From Otis tarda (Eukaryota; Chordata; Aves; Otidiformes; Otididae): 64,000 bases of DNA. The stretch lies in the NCBI GenBank assembly GCA_026413225.1, contig CM048554.1, positions 78,112,463 through 78,176,462 on the forward strand. Reading direction: 5' to 3'. Positions within the stretch are counted from its first letter, which is position 1. Each line of letters opens with the position of its first letter. The notes under the pieces are model-generated. The model had not been told where the DNA came from. It worked only from the letters and a program-made list of their open reading frames with translations, and ran no database searches. A program made the position numbers and the translations under genes. Below are positions 47,051 through 59,508 of this stretch, one piece after another.

Positions 47051-49959
47051 TACCACATTTATACTGTTTTATGCTGGCTTTCTCCTGGCTGTGAGAGCAC
47101 AGATAACGCCAAGTCTGGAGCAAGGCCTGCTGATAAAAAGTCAAGCCATCAGAAAATGTTACCGGATTTAGGCTGGAGCCCTAAGGCTATATTTACTGTA
47201 CAGCTGAACTGCAGCCTTGGCCTAAAGTTGCCACCCCAAGCTGCCTCCTCATTTGGCAGTGGGAAATACACACTTCTGGAAAGCCGTTCTCATCCTAAAA
47301 GACGTTTTTGAGAAACAGGAGGCAAAGCACCTCCTAAAGGTGCTGCTGTTTATGAAGAAGCTCCAAGTGATTAACTCAGCCTGGGACAACCAACTTTCAG
47401 ACAGCCGAATCCAGCTGAGGTGAGATCCCCTGGAACGCTAAACAAACGCATTCTAGGGCAGGGCAGCCTTCATACCTAGCTTGATGCATTTGCTTTTCAT
47501 TGTTACCAGACTCCTGGATGACCACTGAAGACAATATCAAAAACAAAAACATCAGCATGCACTGCTGATTTCTGATATGGAAAGTGGTTTTTGTTCACTT
47601 TAAGTGATCTGTTTGGACTCAGTCTTCCATTACTGGTGGGATTTGTAAAGATTGTTTCCAAAGTGAGTAATGAGGAAAATAGTCCTTGCCAGTATCCCTT
47701 GTGGGAGCGGTTGGCATAAATTATTCTGTTCATGAGCAAATTAAGTAGCCACTGTTCCTCTGTGTTCTGAACATCTTTTGCATTCAGCATCATGAACAAA
47801 ATGTATGAGTACAGGTTGTACTTCTCATCTCCAATATAAATGCTTTTTTTTTTTCCTTATGGTAAGCACACAGCAGAAATTGATTGTAATTAAGGAGAGA
47901 GAAATTGGCAGCAGCCTCAGCTCTTGCTTGGATCCATTTTCAATAACTCAAAGCTTGTCAAGATCTGTTTTCAACTCAGAGAATGATCTGAGAATGCTTG
48001 AAATGCCTCCTTTGCCATCTATTCTGTGGGTTTCAATACTTGCTTTTTTTTTTATTTGACTGCAGTAGGGTGCCAATATCAAGACAACTTTTCTCCTTTT
48101 GCTGAGTTGTGGGGCAGGAATTTGAGTGGGTGAGGTCTGAGGAGACATTGTTTAGCCTTGCAGTTTTGAAACTGTCTTCCTTAGATCTTTACTTTTCCCT
48201 TCATGTGTTTCCATTCACACCTGAATCATTCATTATACTGGCAAGCTGGGAAGATCTCTCTCTTCTTCAAGGTAACCACACATTTCTGAAGTAAATTACA
48301 GGTGTGGAGATTATAGAAATTTGTCGTCTAGGCACACACCCTGGCTCCTTTCCTTTTCCAAAGCATGTAATAATGATTTGTTTTTCTTTTTTTTCTCCAT
48401 AACTAATGTATGCCTAATGTGGGAACAGTTGTTTTCTTTGTTTTGATGGAACATTAAAGCAGGCTGTGTAGCAAGGGAGGAAGTCTAAGAAGTGGCATTT
48501 TACCTTTAAACCCAGCTTTGAAAATAAGTGGCACGTCAGTGATCGTGCTGCATTGGTGATTTCCTGCTGGACTGTCAGCTTAGACATAGATTAAGCATAG
48601 GACAAAAGCCCAGAAGTCCCTTTTGAATTTTGGACTTGACTGTCAATGTTCAGGGTCACCTCTCCTTTCCCTGTGACGTTTTCAACCCAAGATCTGAGTC
48701 CACTCTAAGAAAGGACAAATCAGCCATTGCCATGCTATATTGACCCAAAGTGACAGCAAAAATAGCTGACTAGCTGCTTTTATGATGCTGAAGCCATGAA
48801 ATATGTTCTACCACTCAAATGTGCTACAGAAGGATTCTGGTAGGATTGGAGAATGAAAACATGATGTCTCATTGAGAAATGTTCATGTTCTCAGTTATCA
48901 TTCTCTTCTGTTTCCCAGACATTCGTGTCCCATGCATGAAGACATGGACAAGATCCAACCCACTAATTTAAGTACAATACAAAGCACAGAAGGCAAATCA
49001 CCTGTTGGAGATGTCTCCACAGAAGTAGATGAACTGTACAACTGCTAGATAATGAGGGTGTAGTGGCAGGGCTACTCAGATCTTGAGAAAATATTAAGTG
49101 TTTGCAACCAAGTCTTGCTCATAGTCACTTGCAAGCAACAGCAGAAAGAATCGGTCTGCCAGCTCACTCTCAGTCCTATCTGTCAGACCTAACCTCAGCA
49201 GATAAGAGTATTACATGAAGGATGAGGTCCAGGGCAATGAGAGAGGGAAACAAAACACGAGATTGAGGAGAACCCTTGACACAGAAAGTTTCAGAGGGAA
49301 AGTTTTGTCTCATTTTGTTCTCCACAAGAAAAAAAAAATGGAGAAAAGGGAAACAGAAAAGTGAAAGAAGCATCCAAGTTAGACATAGTAAAAAGCAGTT
49401 CTCTTCTAAATTTTTTTTTCTCATCAAATTTATTAAGTGAATAAAAAGATTTAGGTGGAGTTTTATTTGGGGAAACACGTTGTCTCTGGAAAAAAAAAAA
49501 TGCTTTCCCAAAGGACAAATTTAAGAATTATCACATGGTCTGTTGTAAGAATGTGGTGGAAAATGGTGAATATACTGCAATTAAAAAAGACAGCTGAAAT
49601 GGGCAAAGACAAGATAAGTCTGTGACCAGGACATTCAGGAAGAAAGGCACTGCTACGCTATGAGACTGGTGCTGAAAATCATGTATACGAGCCACATCCT
49701 CTGCAGCTATGCTTCTGGAAACCCCAAACTGTGGTACCTGGGAACAGGCAAACTCTGAACAGCCAGCAGCAAAACCTTTGCTAGCAAATTAGTCCCAAGC
49801 CTTTGTTACAACAAAATTAAATGAGATATTTGAAGCCTAGACGTAAAAGGGCATATAGTATGTGGCACACTTCAGTTCTTTACTTCAGCAAATAATTATT
49901 TCAAATCCTTTATTCCAGAAAATGGACCTTTCAAATCCTTCCTTTGGAGCATCTGTGAT
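47051..49959. other. Unique AT-rich DNA, no gene seen
   Basis: Nothing recognised. Poly-T and poly-A runs of 8-11 bases occur at 47845, 49327 and 49490. Confidence 0.5.
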
Positions 49960-50340
49960 GACCTAGATGCATTTTCTAATTGCTATGTAATGGGCTAAAT
50001 GTGTTTATTAGGTTAAGTTCATTTAACAGGGGGGAAATAAAGGCTATTAAATTTGTTAGAGCCAGGAATGAAAATTGCAGGTTGTTTTTTTTTTCCTCTA
50101 CTCTCTCTGCAGTGATAAATTCCAGAAAATACATCTCCGTTCCCTCCAGTCTGAGCTATCTACACATGCATGTTTTCTTTCTATAACCAGCTGCAGTTAA
50201 TTGTGTCAGTGCCGCCTCTACTGCTGCACATGAAAAAGAAACCTGTAATTTATTGCAACAGACCATACTATTTCTGCTGTACATCTTGCCCATTCTGTGA
50301 TTCCAGCGAACGGATTTCTCATGGTAAATTGGCAGTTCAG
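49960..50340. other. Candidate conserved non-coding segment
   Basis: AT-rich but not low-complexity, with clustered homeodomain-type TAAT/ATTA cores (such as TAATTGCTATGTAATGGG near 49978 and GTTAATTGTG near 50197) and a polypyrimidine tract ending in CTGCAG (50084-50112) that resembles a splice acceptor. Conservation cannot be judged from one sequence. Confidence 0.2.
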
Positions 50341-51164
50341 AAGTGGAAAACAACCTTGCTCAGCAGAAAGCTTTCAAAAACTCCTCCATATGTTCTGTCC
50401 AGATATTGATAAAAGAACAAACAGAAAACATATTGTTTATCTGTAGGACCATGTTTTCCCCATCAGCCAAAGAAATACTGAGTCAAATTCATGCCTCGTA
50501 CCTCTGTTGTAGCCAACACAAGTCCAGCACTTACAATAATGACCCATTCATTTTATTATTGCTTGAATGGCAACATGGAGCCTCGAAAAACATACACAGG
50601 TGAGGTGGTGCAAACTAGTGTCAAAATCAGTGGAGCTGTGCCAGTTTATTCCAGCAACAGATCTGGCTCCACTCTCTGCCTCAGGGAATTTATGAATCAT
50701 AATGTAACTCTAAGTAGATCTAGTGGCTGTAAAATTCAATCCTGTCTTTAATAGCAGCGAGGCAGGAGAAGGCGAAAGGTGAGTCCTAACCTACTTTTGA
50801 AAGGGTCATGTCAAGGGCATGGAAAAAAGCCTTTTAATTGTTCTTACAACTCTGGGGAATGAGACTGTAATGAAAGGCAGTAAAATCTTAATCACAACTG
50901 CATTGCTGGAGTTAAGAATTAAATATGATTTTGCCTAAACCTGTGGTTTAACAATACGAAGGCTTCAGGGACTACGCGGGTGCAAAGACCTCCCTTCCCC
51001 TTCCTCTGTTATCAACATCATCGACATCTAGGTACTAACGCTCAATAACTACGTGTGGGGCTGCGTTGTGAGCTGGATCAAGTTACTGCTCCAGGTTAAA
51101 AATAACCCAGAAAAAATAAACTAATTAATAAGCTCACAGTATGCACACTTAATAGCAGAGGTTA
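50341..51164. other. Unique DNA, no gene seen
   Basis: Nothing recognised. Confidence 0.45.
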
Positions 51165-51260
51165 ACGTTTGCAAAATGCTGGGAGAGCCTCACACGACTG
51201 GCATTATATAAGTGCAAAGCACTTAGTAATTCCCAGCTATTACTACATAGTGTTGCTATT
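51165..51260 (+). mobile_element. Old SINE-like tail fragment
   Basis: TTTGCAAAATGCTGGGAGAG followed by GGCATTATATAAGTGCAAAG and TATTAC resembles the tail of an ancient amniote SINE ('aagcactttgagat...ggcgctatataaatgcaaagtattatta'). Highly diverged. Confidence 0.45.
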
Positions 51261-54200
51261 TATTACCAGGGTTCAGCCTCTTGTTTGCATCTTGGTATAC
51301 ATCAAAAGGACTTCACGCACAGGCTGTGCAGCCAGGTGGTTGGCTCACAGCTCTGCCTCCTTCAGTCACTGAGGCTGGCTCAGCTCAGACTTCCCTGTGG
51401 CCCAGCCACAACTGCTCACTCCAGTTCAGCAGCTGTAGAGGCTGAAGCCTCAAGTGTTAATTGCTGTATTATATTAATGTGAAACTAGAGGGATGGAGTG
51501 GAAAATCACAGCCATTGTCTTTTCATTTACCCTAATTGACCAAGAGACAGTAAAAGAGTGGCCTGGAGAAAGCCTCTTCTTATAACACATTGGCACTAAT
51601 TAGGAATTTTAACCGAGGGTTTTAAAAAATTCTTTACATCCCCTTAGTAATCTAGCTTCAAAGCTATCACTGAGAGAGGGTTTTGTACCATTTAGGTAGT
51701 AAGCAGCAAAAGGCAGAGATCACAGCTGTACGGCTCAAGGTAGGCAGCAAGTCTGCAGCTGACTCTGGAGAAGACCCAGCATTGTCAATGGCCACAGCCA
51801 TGCCCAAACCATGAGGGTGTTGTCCCTTCATATGCTGTATCTGGATCAAAGAGCAGAGGGAAAACAGACTTCCTATGAGACGGAGCAAAGTTTGTGGCTT
51901 GTATTGTGTCCCCATAGCCCAGAGAGTTACACTGCTTGGTGATACATCCAAGAACTGCTCTTCAGACTAGAGGTATGTTCTTCCTTTGGACATGGATCAC
52001 TAGAGAATAGTTTTGCATTTAAAGAGAGAACAATGAAAAATGTGGTATGTGGCTTCGTTGTTGTTTGTCTTCCTCTGTTTATATTTTCCCCCACATTACC
52101 TTAGGATTAAACTCTCTAAGTTTACTGCTGCAAGACCCCATTAGCTTCAATGGGAAGGGTTTTGTTTCTTTTCTTTCAAATACAGACTGAAGGTTTCTTT
52201 TTTGGTTCCTGCAGCAAGAAGTAACTGGGCACAGTGCACTCCATCACTTTGCTGTGGTTCATTACTCTCCTCATTCTCCAGCCACACAGTTGGATGAAGG
52301 AAAAGTGGAGAGAAAGAGACTTCCCTTGCTCTGATGCTAAACATTTCACCCGTGTAGGTCTAGAGGGAAAATAGGCTCTGTGCAAAGCTGACAGCTACTT
52401 GTCTCATGGAGCACCAGTGGCCTGTGGCTTTGGGCTGGGAATGGGCTTTGCAGACAGGATGTGCTCTTTAGCTTGCAGCTCTCAGTTTCAAGGTGGCCTT
52501 AAACACACATAAATATTCCCTTCTAACGCGTTACACCTCAGCAAACACAACCACTAATGTGACTCATTGAGTAAAGTATCAAAGCAGCATACAAGCAAAG
52601 AGACTACATACTAGTAGAAACCAAGTTAGATGTCGTTTCAACTATGTATTTTGCGCTGTTGCAAATGTATTTTATGCCCTGGTGCACGTCCATGTCTTGT
52701 GCGTGCCACAATTAAGTACGCAGTTCTGCCATGCAACTTTTGCTCTTCTAAGAAAATGTGAAGAGAATGATAGGAGGGCTATGTTTACAGTCTGCAGCCC
52801 AGCAGACAGCCTACTTACTGCATGCTAGGCTTTTCAAACAAGCCCTAGGGACAGGCTGCAATTACAGCTCTTCCTTTGCAGTAACATACTGCACATTTTT
52901 TTCCTTAACAGATTTCTTTCTTTTAAGGAGGTTTATAACAGGGAAGGTCGAATTCAAAGCTGCTGACTTAACCAACACAAAGGAAGTTGTAGGCCATAGT
53001 AGGTTCTCAAGTTATGTCAGGTAAAAGCAAACCTGAGTTGGTCTCATGTCAAGGCCTACCAAGCATTTTTGACTATTTTCAGGGTGTAGTTACATGAATA
53101 TTTTCTTCAGCATTCTGTCCAGTACAGGAAGTTCCCACACTCTTCTCCTGTCCCACGTGTCTGTCCCTGTCCCTGTGCTGCTCTTGGCCTTCTCCTCAGT
53201 GCCAACCGGCAACGAAAGCGGCAATGCAACTTGCTAGGGGCTGATGCTGTAGAGAGAATCCTAGCAATGACCCTGATTAAAAAAATTAAATCCTCCATAC
53301 ACTGTGTTGTCAGGAGTGTGTGCAGGCCAAACTAAAATGCCTCTGGATAGAAAAAGCCTGAAAGAGGTGGAATTCTAGTAGAGGTTCATGTTCTTACTGG
53401 TAGCATGAAGGTGGATGAGAGAAGCGTGACCAATGGCACATTTAGAGATGCTGAATTTGATTCTACATAACCACAAAGCTAATGTTTTTCATTTGGCATT
53501 AAACCAATTAATATGACTAGGAAGCACACAGATTTCTAAGATAGCCACCCTCTCAAATTTACATTTCAGATTATTATTAATTTTGCTGTGTGTATGTAAC
53601 TCTGGATATGCTCCAGAGTGTGCTGTGACTTGTGTAAGGGTCTTTACTCTGCACAATATTAATACCTTTAAGGAATTATTCTTATAACCTGTAAAATAAC
53701 TAATGTTTTGTAAAGATAGCAAAAATAATGCAAAAAGGTGGCTAAAAGGTTTGTATGACCCAGGGTAAATATGGTGATGATTATGCATGGAATATAAATA
53801 ACCTGTATAAAGCGTACCAATACACAAAATGCATATTTTTCTTTAAAGAGAGATGAAGAAACTATTTACTACCTTATTAAATCAAAAGAAATATGTAATT
53901 AAAAAGCAATCACTAGCTTCAGAGCTGCAATAAGCCTCTTTATTAGGTATTAATAATTTTACTAGGTACAGGATTGCTGGAGGGCTGGGACCATATGAGT
54001 TGGTAATAAACCATCTTGATACATCATGTTCTTTCAGTCTTGCCAATGTGACATTTGCTGTGCAGGCACTAGGAATATTACACATCTGAACTAAAGCAAG
54101 TGGAAATACCCCATGGATCCTGAAACCTTCTTACCAGCCTGGGCCAATTCGTATCAGGGGCACTGATTTAAGAAGAAAAGATGCATTTTGACGTGTATCA

Positions 54201-57200
54201 TATGAGAAAAATGTAGCACACAGTAAAATTGACTCCTGGTCAAAAACTGGAGAGGTATGCCTAAAACCTTCTAAATGCAGGAGGGGTCATGGGGACCTGT
54301 TTTCTCTATTGGCCAGTATAGACACTTTTGCTGGAACAATACTTATCAGGTGATATCGGTGTCATATGCTGTATGAAAACTCTTGAGACTTTATATTAAG
54401 CTCTAATTCTGACCAAAAAATGAGTCACAAACCAAAACCAGTCTGATGCTAGATCTGAACATGTTCTGGGTAGCTCATTATTGCTGACAGCTCCTGGAAA
54501 GAAAAATGACCATTAAGAATTGATCCCACACATGCCATCTCCCCCACTCCCTCCAACCATGAAAACAGATCTGGACATGTGGGCCTTCCCTGTTCTGGAA
54601 AAAACAGCTCTTGGCTTTCAGTGGGATTATGACCCATGTATCCAAATCTGTTAGCAAGATGACATCAATGAATTTGAAATGTTGTTCTTATGTTAATGCT
54701 TCTCTAATTAGCAATGTTTGAAGTAGCTCTGCTAAACTAAGAACATATCCTAACCTCAAGCCAAAACTCAATCCAATCCTTCTTTTGAAAAAAATTCAGT
54801 TACTATTATTTTCTTTGTCAACATTATCTTCCAGAGCACAATCCCCAACTCCCAAGAAAGAAGACAAATCGTATGTGAGCAACTTCTGCTTTAACATAAA
54901 ATAATAATGTAGAAATTATGCCCTCAGAAGATCTCTGCAAGCGTTTTCGCCTATGACTCAATAGTTTCAAGAACATTTTCAGCTTCTACAACTGACTTAC
55001 CAATATCTCAACACAATAAAAAATACCTAAGAGCAAAGGAGTTCAACAACAACTCATGTACCTCCAAATAATTTTCTGCCTGTGGGAGGATTGTAACAGA
55101 AACAGCAGCAGTGACATAAAAGAACCAAAAAACTGCAGTTTGGACTTTCCATTACGGCAGCGATTGTGGAGGTGGGGCACTCTAGAAATGTCCTTTCTTG
55201 GGCTTTTTCATACAGACATGTTTACTTTCAGGCTGATGTATTTCAGTATCTATTCTATTAATACATCTTTCCAGGAGTATACTCATAATCTGTTTAAGGT
55301 TAACAATAAAAACTCACTCAAAAATGTAGAGATGCAGAACAGACATAGTAGCTGAGTTTTCATAGTAGCAGATCAAGCAGAAACTTACATATATAAGTAA
55401 AAATTACAAAGCAAAGCAAATCTGCCTGACAGAAGGCTAAGGAAGTGTCAATCTGCCTGCTGTGCTGTCACAGAAAGCTGCCTTTTGATGGGAGTAATAT
55501 GAATTATAGACAGGCTGATGTATACTTTTTCTCCCCTTTACTGTGGCATGCTACCCATTCTTCTAGTAGTTCAACTTTAACAGAAATGTTATGCATTTTA
55601 GAACCATTTTGCCATGTAGTCTTCATTTGCTTTCTTGTATATTTTAAGAACTGTATGTTTATTCTTTTTGCATCTATTGTTTTTACAGGGAGTGTCTTGG
55701 GGTTTGTTTTTTTTTTTTTACATGAATATAGCAGTTTTGATTAGAGATAAAAATAAAGCAATGAATTGTGTTCAAGAGAAAGTGACCCACTATCCATTAT
55801 GTGATATTTGCATAATAGGAAGATTTTTATCTTCAAGCATGAATTGCCAGTAATCTTGAATCAGCTAGATTCCTTGTTATTGTACAAAGGGCATCAGCTC
55901 CTGGTAAGCCTACCTTATTATAACTAATACTTTCTTGACCTAGATAGGGTTTTGATCATATTCTAGTGAATATTCAAATCAGGTATATATGGAGATGAAC
56001 ATCTAAGGCAATTAGTCACTTAGCCAGGTTACAAAGCCATGTATGAATGCATATGAAGATTTACTCTGCAAGTAACCAAACCACTTGTCTAATTATACGA
56101 CAATCATTGTGGCAGACCATATACAATTGTTCAAACCACTGCATATGTTTTTTCTATAAAAGAAATACAAAGGAAAATGCATTTTATGACCCTGCCTTTC
56201 ACAATATTATGTTATGCTGCATAAGCACTCATTTGATGGCTAAGTCATAACTTAACATCTCTCCTCATCTTTGGTTGGTTTTAGCCATTATTCATTTTAA
56301 TCCTTAAGGCTGACAACATATTACTACTGTTAAATTATACTAAACAACTAGGCAAGAGGCAGGGTTGTTTTCCAAAATTATGAAAAGTAATTTCCTTTTA
56401 CTTTCTGGATTCTGGTGCTCATTATAATCCTTTCTTTTTGTCCAGAGATTCTCATAGAATGGCAGTAGCTCTTCACTATAGCCCAGTTTCGAAAAATGCA
56501 CGTCTTAAAATTTGTCTGTTAGGGAACATGCAGATGAGTTACTACTACTGCTATCACCTGCAATCCTAGTGATTATACACTTGCCTCAGCTGGATGATTC
56601 AGTCAGGCCCCTCTATCCTCTGAGAAGAGAAGGGCCTTCAGATTTGCCTTGAAAGGGCAAACCTGGAGAGTCTGAATAAAGTACCTCTCCTCTCAGATGA
56701 GCACTTTCATCTGACCTGTTTTAGCTGTTTACTTCAGGATGAGAGGAGATGCACTGTAAGCCTGCCTCTGCCTTGACTGATAAGGATGCCTGGACAAGTA
56801 GGTTCACATGGAGAAGTCTCTACTGCAGCCATCTAACTGCACATGGTCAGACAAAGCTCTCTCAGAATTAGAGATTCACAGACATTACGGTAAGATGCAC
56901 ATACATTCTTGAGACGAAGCCACACACCTTGTCTGAGATACAAGAAAAGATGCAGCTGGGCTTTTGCGTTCTCTGCTGTGTAACCCAGAGAATGATGAAA
57001 GAAACGGAAGACATTCTGACATTTTATCACCATTATGCTCTCTTTCTGGCATTATTATGACAGTATTGGCACAGGTTAGTTCCTCACTGGGGTAACTACA
57101 TGACAAATACTATTTGCTCATAATTATACGAAACTGTAAATCTTACTGGATCTTTCATATTTCCTGATACTAAATGTGTGCAACTAATCTGACTCATGGC

Positions 57201-57859
57201 ACTGTGCAGATGTGGAGACAGTTATTCAAGTGATACCTGTCTTCTTCACATTCTAATAAGTATACTTATGACTAAAACCGTGTAGCAATAAAATTTACTG
57301 GTAGATTCAGTCACACCACAAACTATCACTTAGTCTCAAATAAACTGTAGAATTTGACACAATAATTCCTGCTGTGGAGAGAATAAATTCTTTCTTGTTT
57401 ACCAGAAATTACTTTTTTTTCTATTTATTATTTGGCTGATTGTAACACATGTTAGAAAGAACAAGAAAAAAGTTAAATAGTTCCTTCCCTATGTGTTGAC
57501 AAGTGAAAAGTTTCAGAGGTTCTCCCCAGTCATGGTTCACATTTAAGCATCCACAGAAAGTCTTTCCTGAGAATCAGAGACATGTCCTTGATAAACAGGA
57601 ACAAATAAACAAACTGAGTCACATGTAATTGGAAACAAAGGTTATGATCTTCAATTAGAGCCGATTAAAATTTGTAAACTCTAATTCCATATCCTTACCC
57701 TGCTTTCTGTGGGTCTTTTTGTTTTTTTCTTTTTTTTTTGTCTTCCAAGTTCTTATATCAATTTTATCATTTCAAAAACCCATGCTGTTAAGCAGAATTA
57801 AATGTTCATTCATTGTTAGATAGCATATGTAAATCCCTTTCTCCTAAGTAATGACTGAA
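51261..57859. other. Unique DNA, no gene seen
   Basis: About 6.6 kb, mostly AT-rich, with no recognisable gene, RNA or repeat family. Frames are short. A T-rich run lies at 55709-55720 and another at 57721-57740. Confidence 0.5.
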
Positions 57860-58094
57860 ACCATTACAGGCTGATCACCTGCCTGCCAATGGGAAGTAGT
57901 GAATAAATTCCGTCTTTTGCTTTGCTTGCATGTGCAGCTTTTTCTTTACCTATTAAACTGTCTTTTTTTCAACCCATGAGGTTTCTCACTTTTACCTTTC
58001 TGATTCTCTTCACCATCTTGCTGGGAGTGGTGGGGGTGGTGGTGAGCAAGTGGTTGTGTGGTGCTTAGCTGCCTACTAGGGTTAAACCACAACA
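57860..58094 (+). mobile_element. 3' part of an avian endogenous-retrovirus LTR
   Basis: The blocks GCCTGCCAATGGGAAGTAGT, TTTTGCTTTGCTTGCATGTG, TTTACCTATTAAACTGTC, TCAACCCATGAGGTTTCTCA and GTGGTGCTTAGCTGCCTACT, ending GGGTTAAACCACAACA, are the 3' half of an LTR common in bird genomes. ATTAAA at 57952 would be the poly(A) signal. The 5' part is missing or unrecognisable and no internal retroviral genes are adjacent, so this is a truncated solo LTR. The G/T-rich part around 58025-58060 has lost several CpG that the family normally keeps, consistent with age. Confidence 0.8.
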
Positions 58095-59111
58095 GACAGG
58101 AATGGTCATGGGCAAATACAATGCGAGGGGCGAGACATTGCTAGCCTAGGATGTTTCTGCTGAAGTCACAGGAACAAACAGTTTCCAGAAGCTTGCCCTC
58201 AGAAATATCATTAAATGGATTCCAGTGGTATTTTGATGGAGACCCTTCTTCAGTGTGGGCTGACCAGAAACCATCAACTCATACTATGTGAGATCAAAGA
58301 ATTGCTTACCAGCATGCACTTGCTGTTCAAAGTGGAAACACTTTTAGAATAGTTTTTTCCTTTTACCTTTTTCCTTTTTCCAACGCGTAATGGGCAAGGG
58401 ACAATTATGGCAAGTAGTAACCAGAGTAACTGAGGTCAGGAAAGATGTCAGTAAACATTAGCTGACCAGGGGACAGCAATTCTGCTACATGATTACTTTG
58501 AGGTTTAAAAATTTGGTTTTGCTCCATGTTGAAATGAAACCAGAAATGTTCTATCGGTTGTGTATACTGGTGGGATGGATATGTCACTTTAATATCTGGG
58601 TGGTGAAGGGACAAGGCAGGCATGTGGAAGACCCAGGTGCAGCTTCCTGCTCTACCTGATTCAGGACTGGGATTTTCCAGTCTGCATCAGGGCTTTGAAC
58701 ATGCTTCTCCCACATACTCACCCAGCACAACAGTCAACCAGCTCTGGAGTCTTTTCTTTCCATCTTCTCCCTCTTACTATGAAAGTGGATAGTTCAGTGC
58801 AAATGTTTTGAGAAGACGTGAGGAAGCTTTTCATATAGGATTTTAGGTTCCTCTGCTTTTACAGCCTGAAAGATAAATGATGTTGTCATTATTATTGCAA
58901 ATTTGGAAAGTGCTGAGAATGGTAAAGGCATCTTATCCTAAGAGCACTGGTCTATAGGTAGCAGCTGCAGAGTGTGTTTTCTGTAGAGGGCACATTTGGA
59001 CAAAATTGTGGGCATATTGCAGAAGTTCCTGCTAAATCAGGACACAGCTGCTGATAAACTGGAGAGGCAAAAACAGAAGTTTACCAAGAGTTAGGAGCAC
59101 ACAACATGCAA
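58095..59111. other. Unique DNA, no gene seen
   Basis: Nothing recognised. Confidence 0.45.
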
Positions 59112-59508
59112 AGAGAAACTGAGGGAGCTGGACTGTTTCATCCCGAAGAAGAGGAGGCTAAGGGGCAATCCAGTAGTAGCCTACGCTTGCCTAGGGGGAA
59201 GTTGCGATGGAGCCAAACTCACCTTGGCTGCACCAGACATAAACAACAGATGACAGCCCCAAGTTGCAGCTTGGGAAATTCAGGCCAGACATTAGAAAAG
59301 AACGTATTTTTTTTTTGTTAGGAAGGTGGTGTGCCACTTGAGCAGGTCACCAGAGAAGCTGCATCCTTCCACAGGGTGTTCAAGACTCAAGGAGACAAAA
59401 TCATGGGTGACCTGATCCTGAGTGGGAGGTAGTCTTGCACTGAGTGGGAGGCTGGACTAGACTGTCTTTAGAAGTCCTTTCTAACAAACAGTTCTATGAT
59501 GCTGTTAA
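59112..59508 (+). mobile_element. Old CR1 LINE 3' end, sense
   Basis: AACTGAGGGAGCTGGACTGT, GAGGAGGCTAAGGGGCAATC, CAGGCCAGACATTAGAAAAG, GGCTGGACTAGACTGTCTTT and a TTCTATGATG tail are CR1 3' landmarks in order, but with much substitution. The 71-codon frame at 59106-59321 is part of it. Inactive. Confidence 0.85.

Noticed and set aside
58075..58085. TAGGGTTAAA as telomere-like sequence
   Set aside because: It is the end of the LTR, not a TTAGGG repeat.
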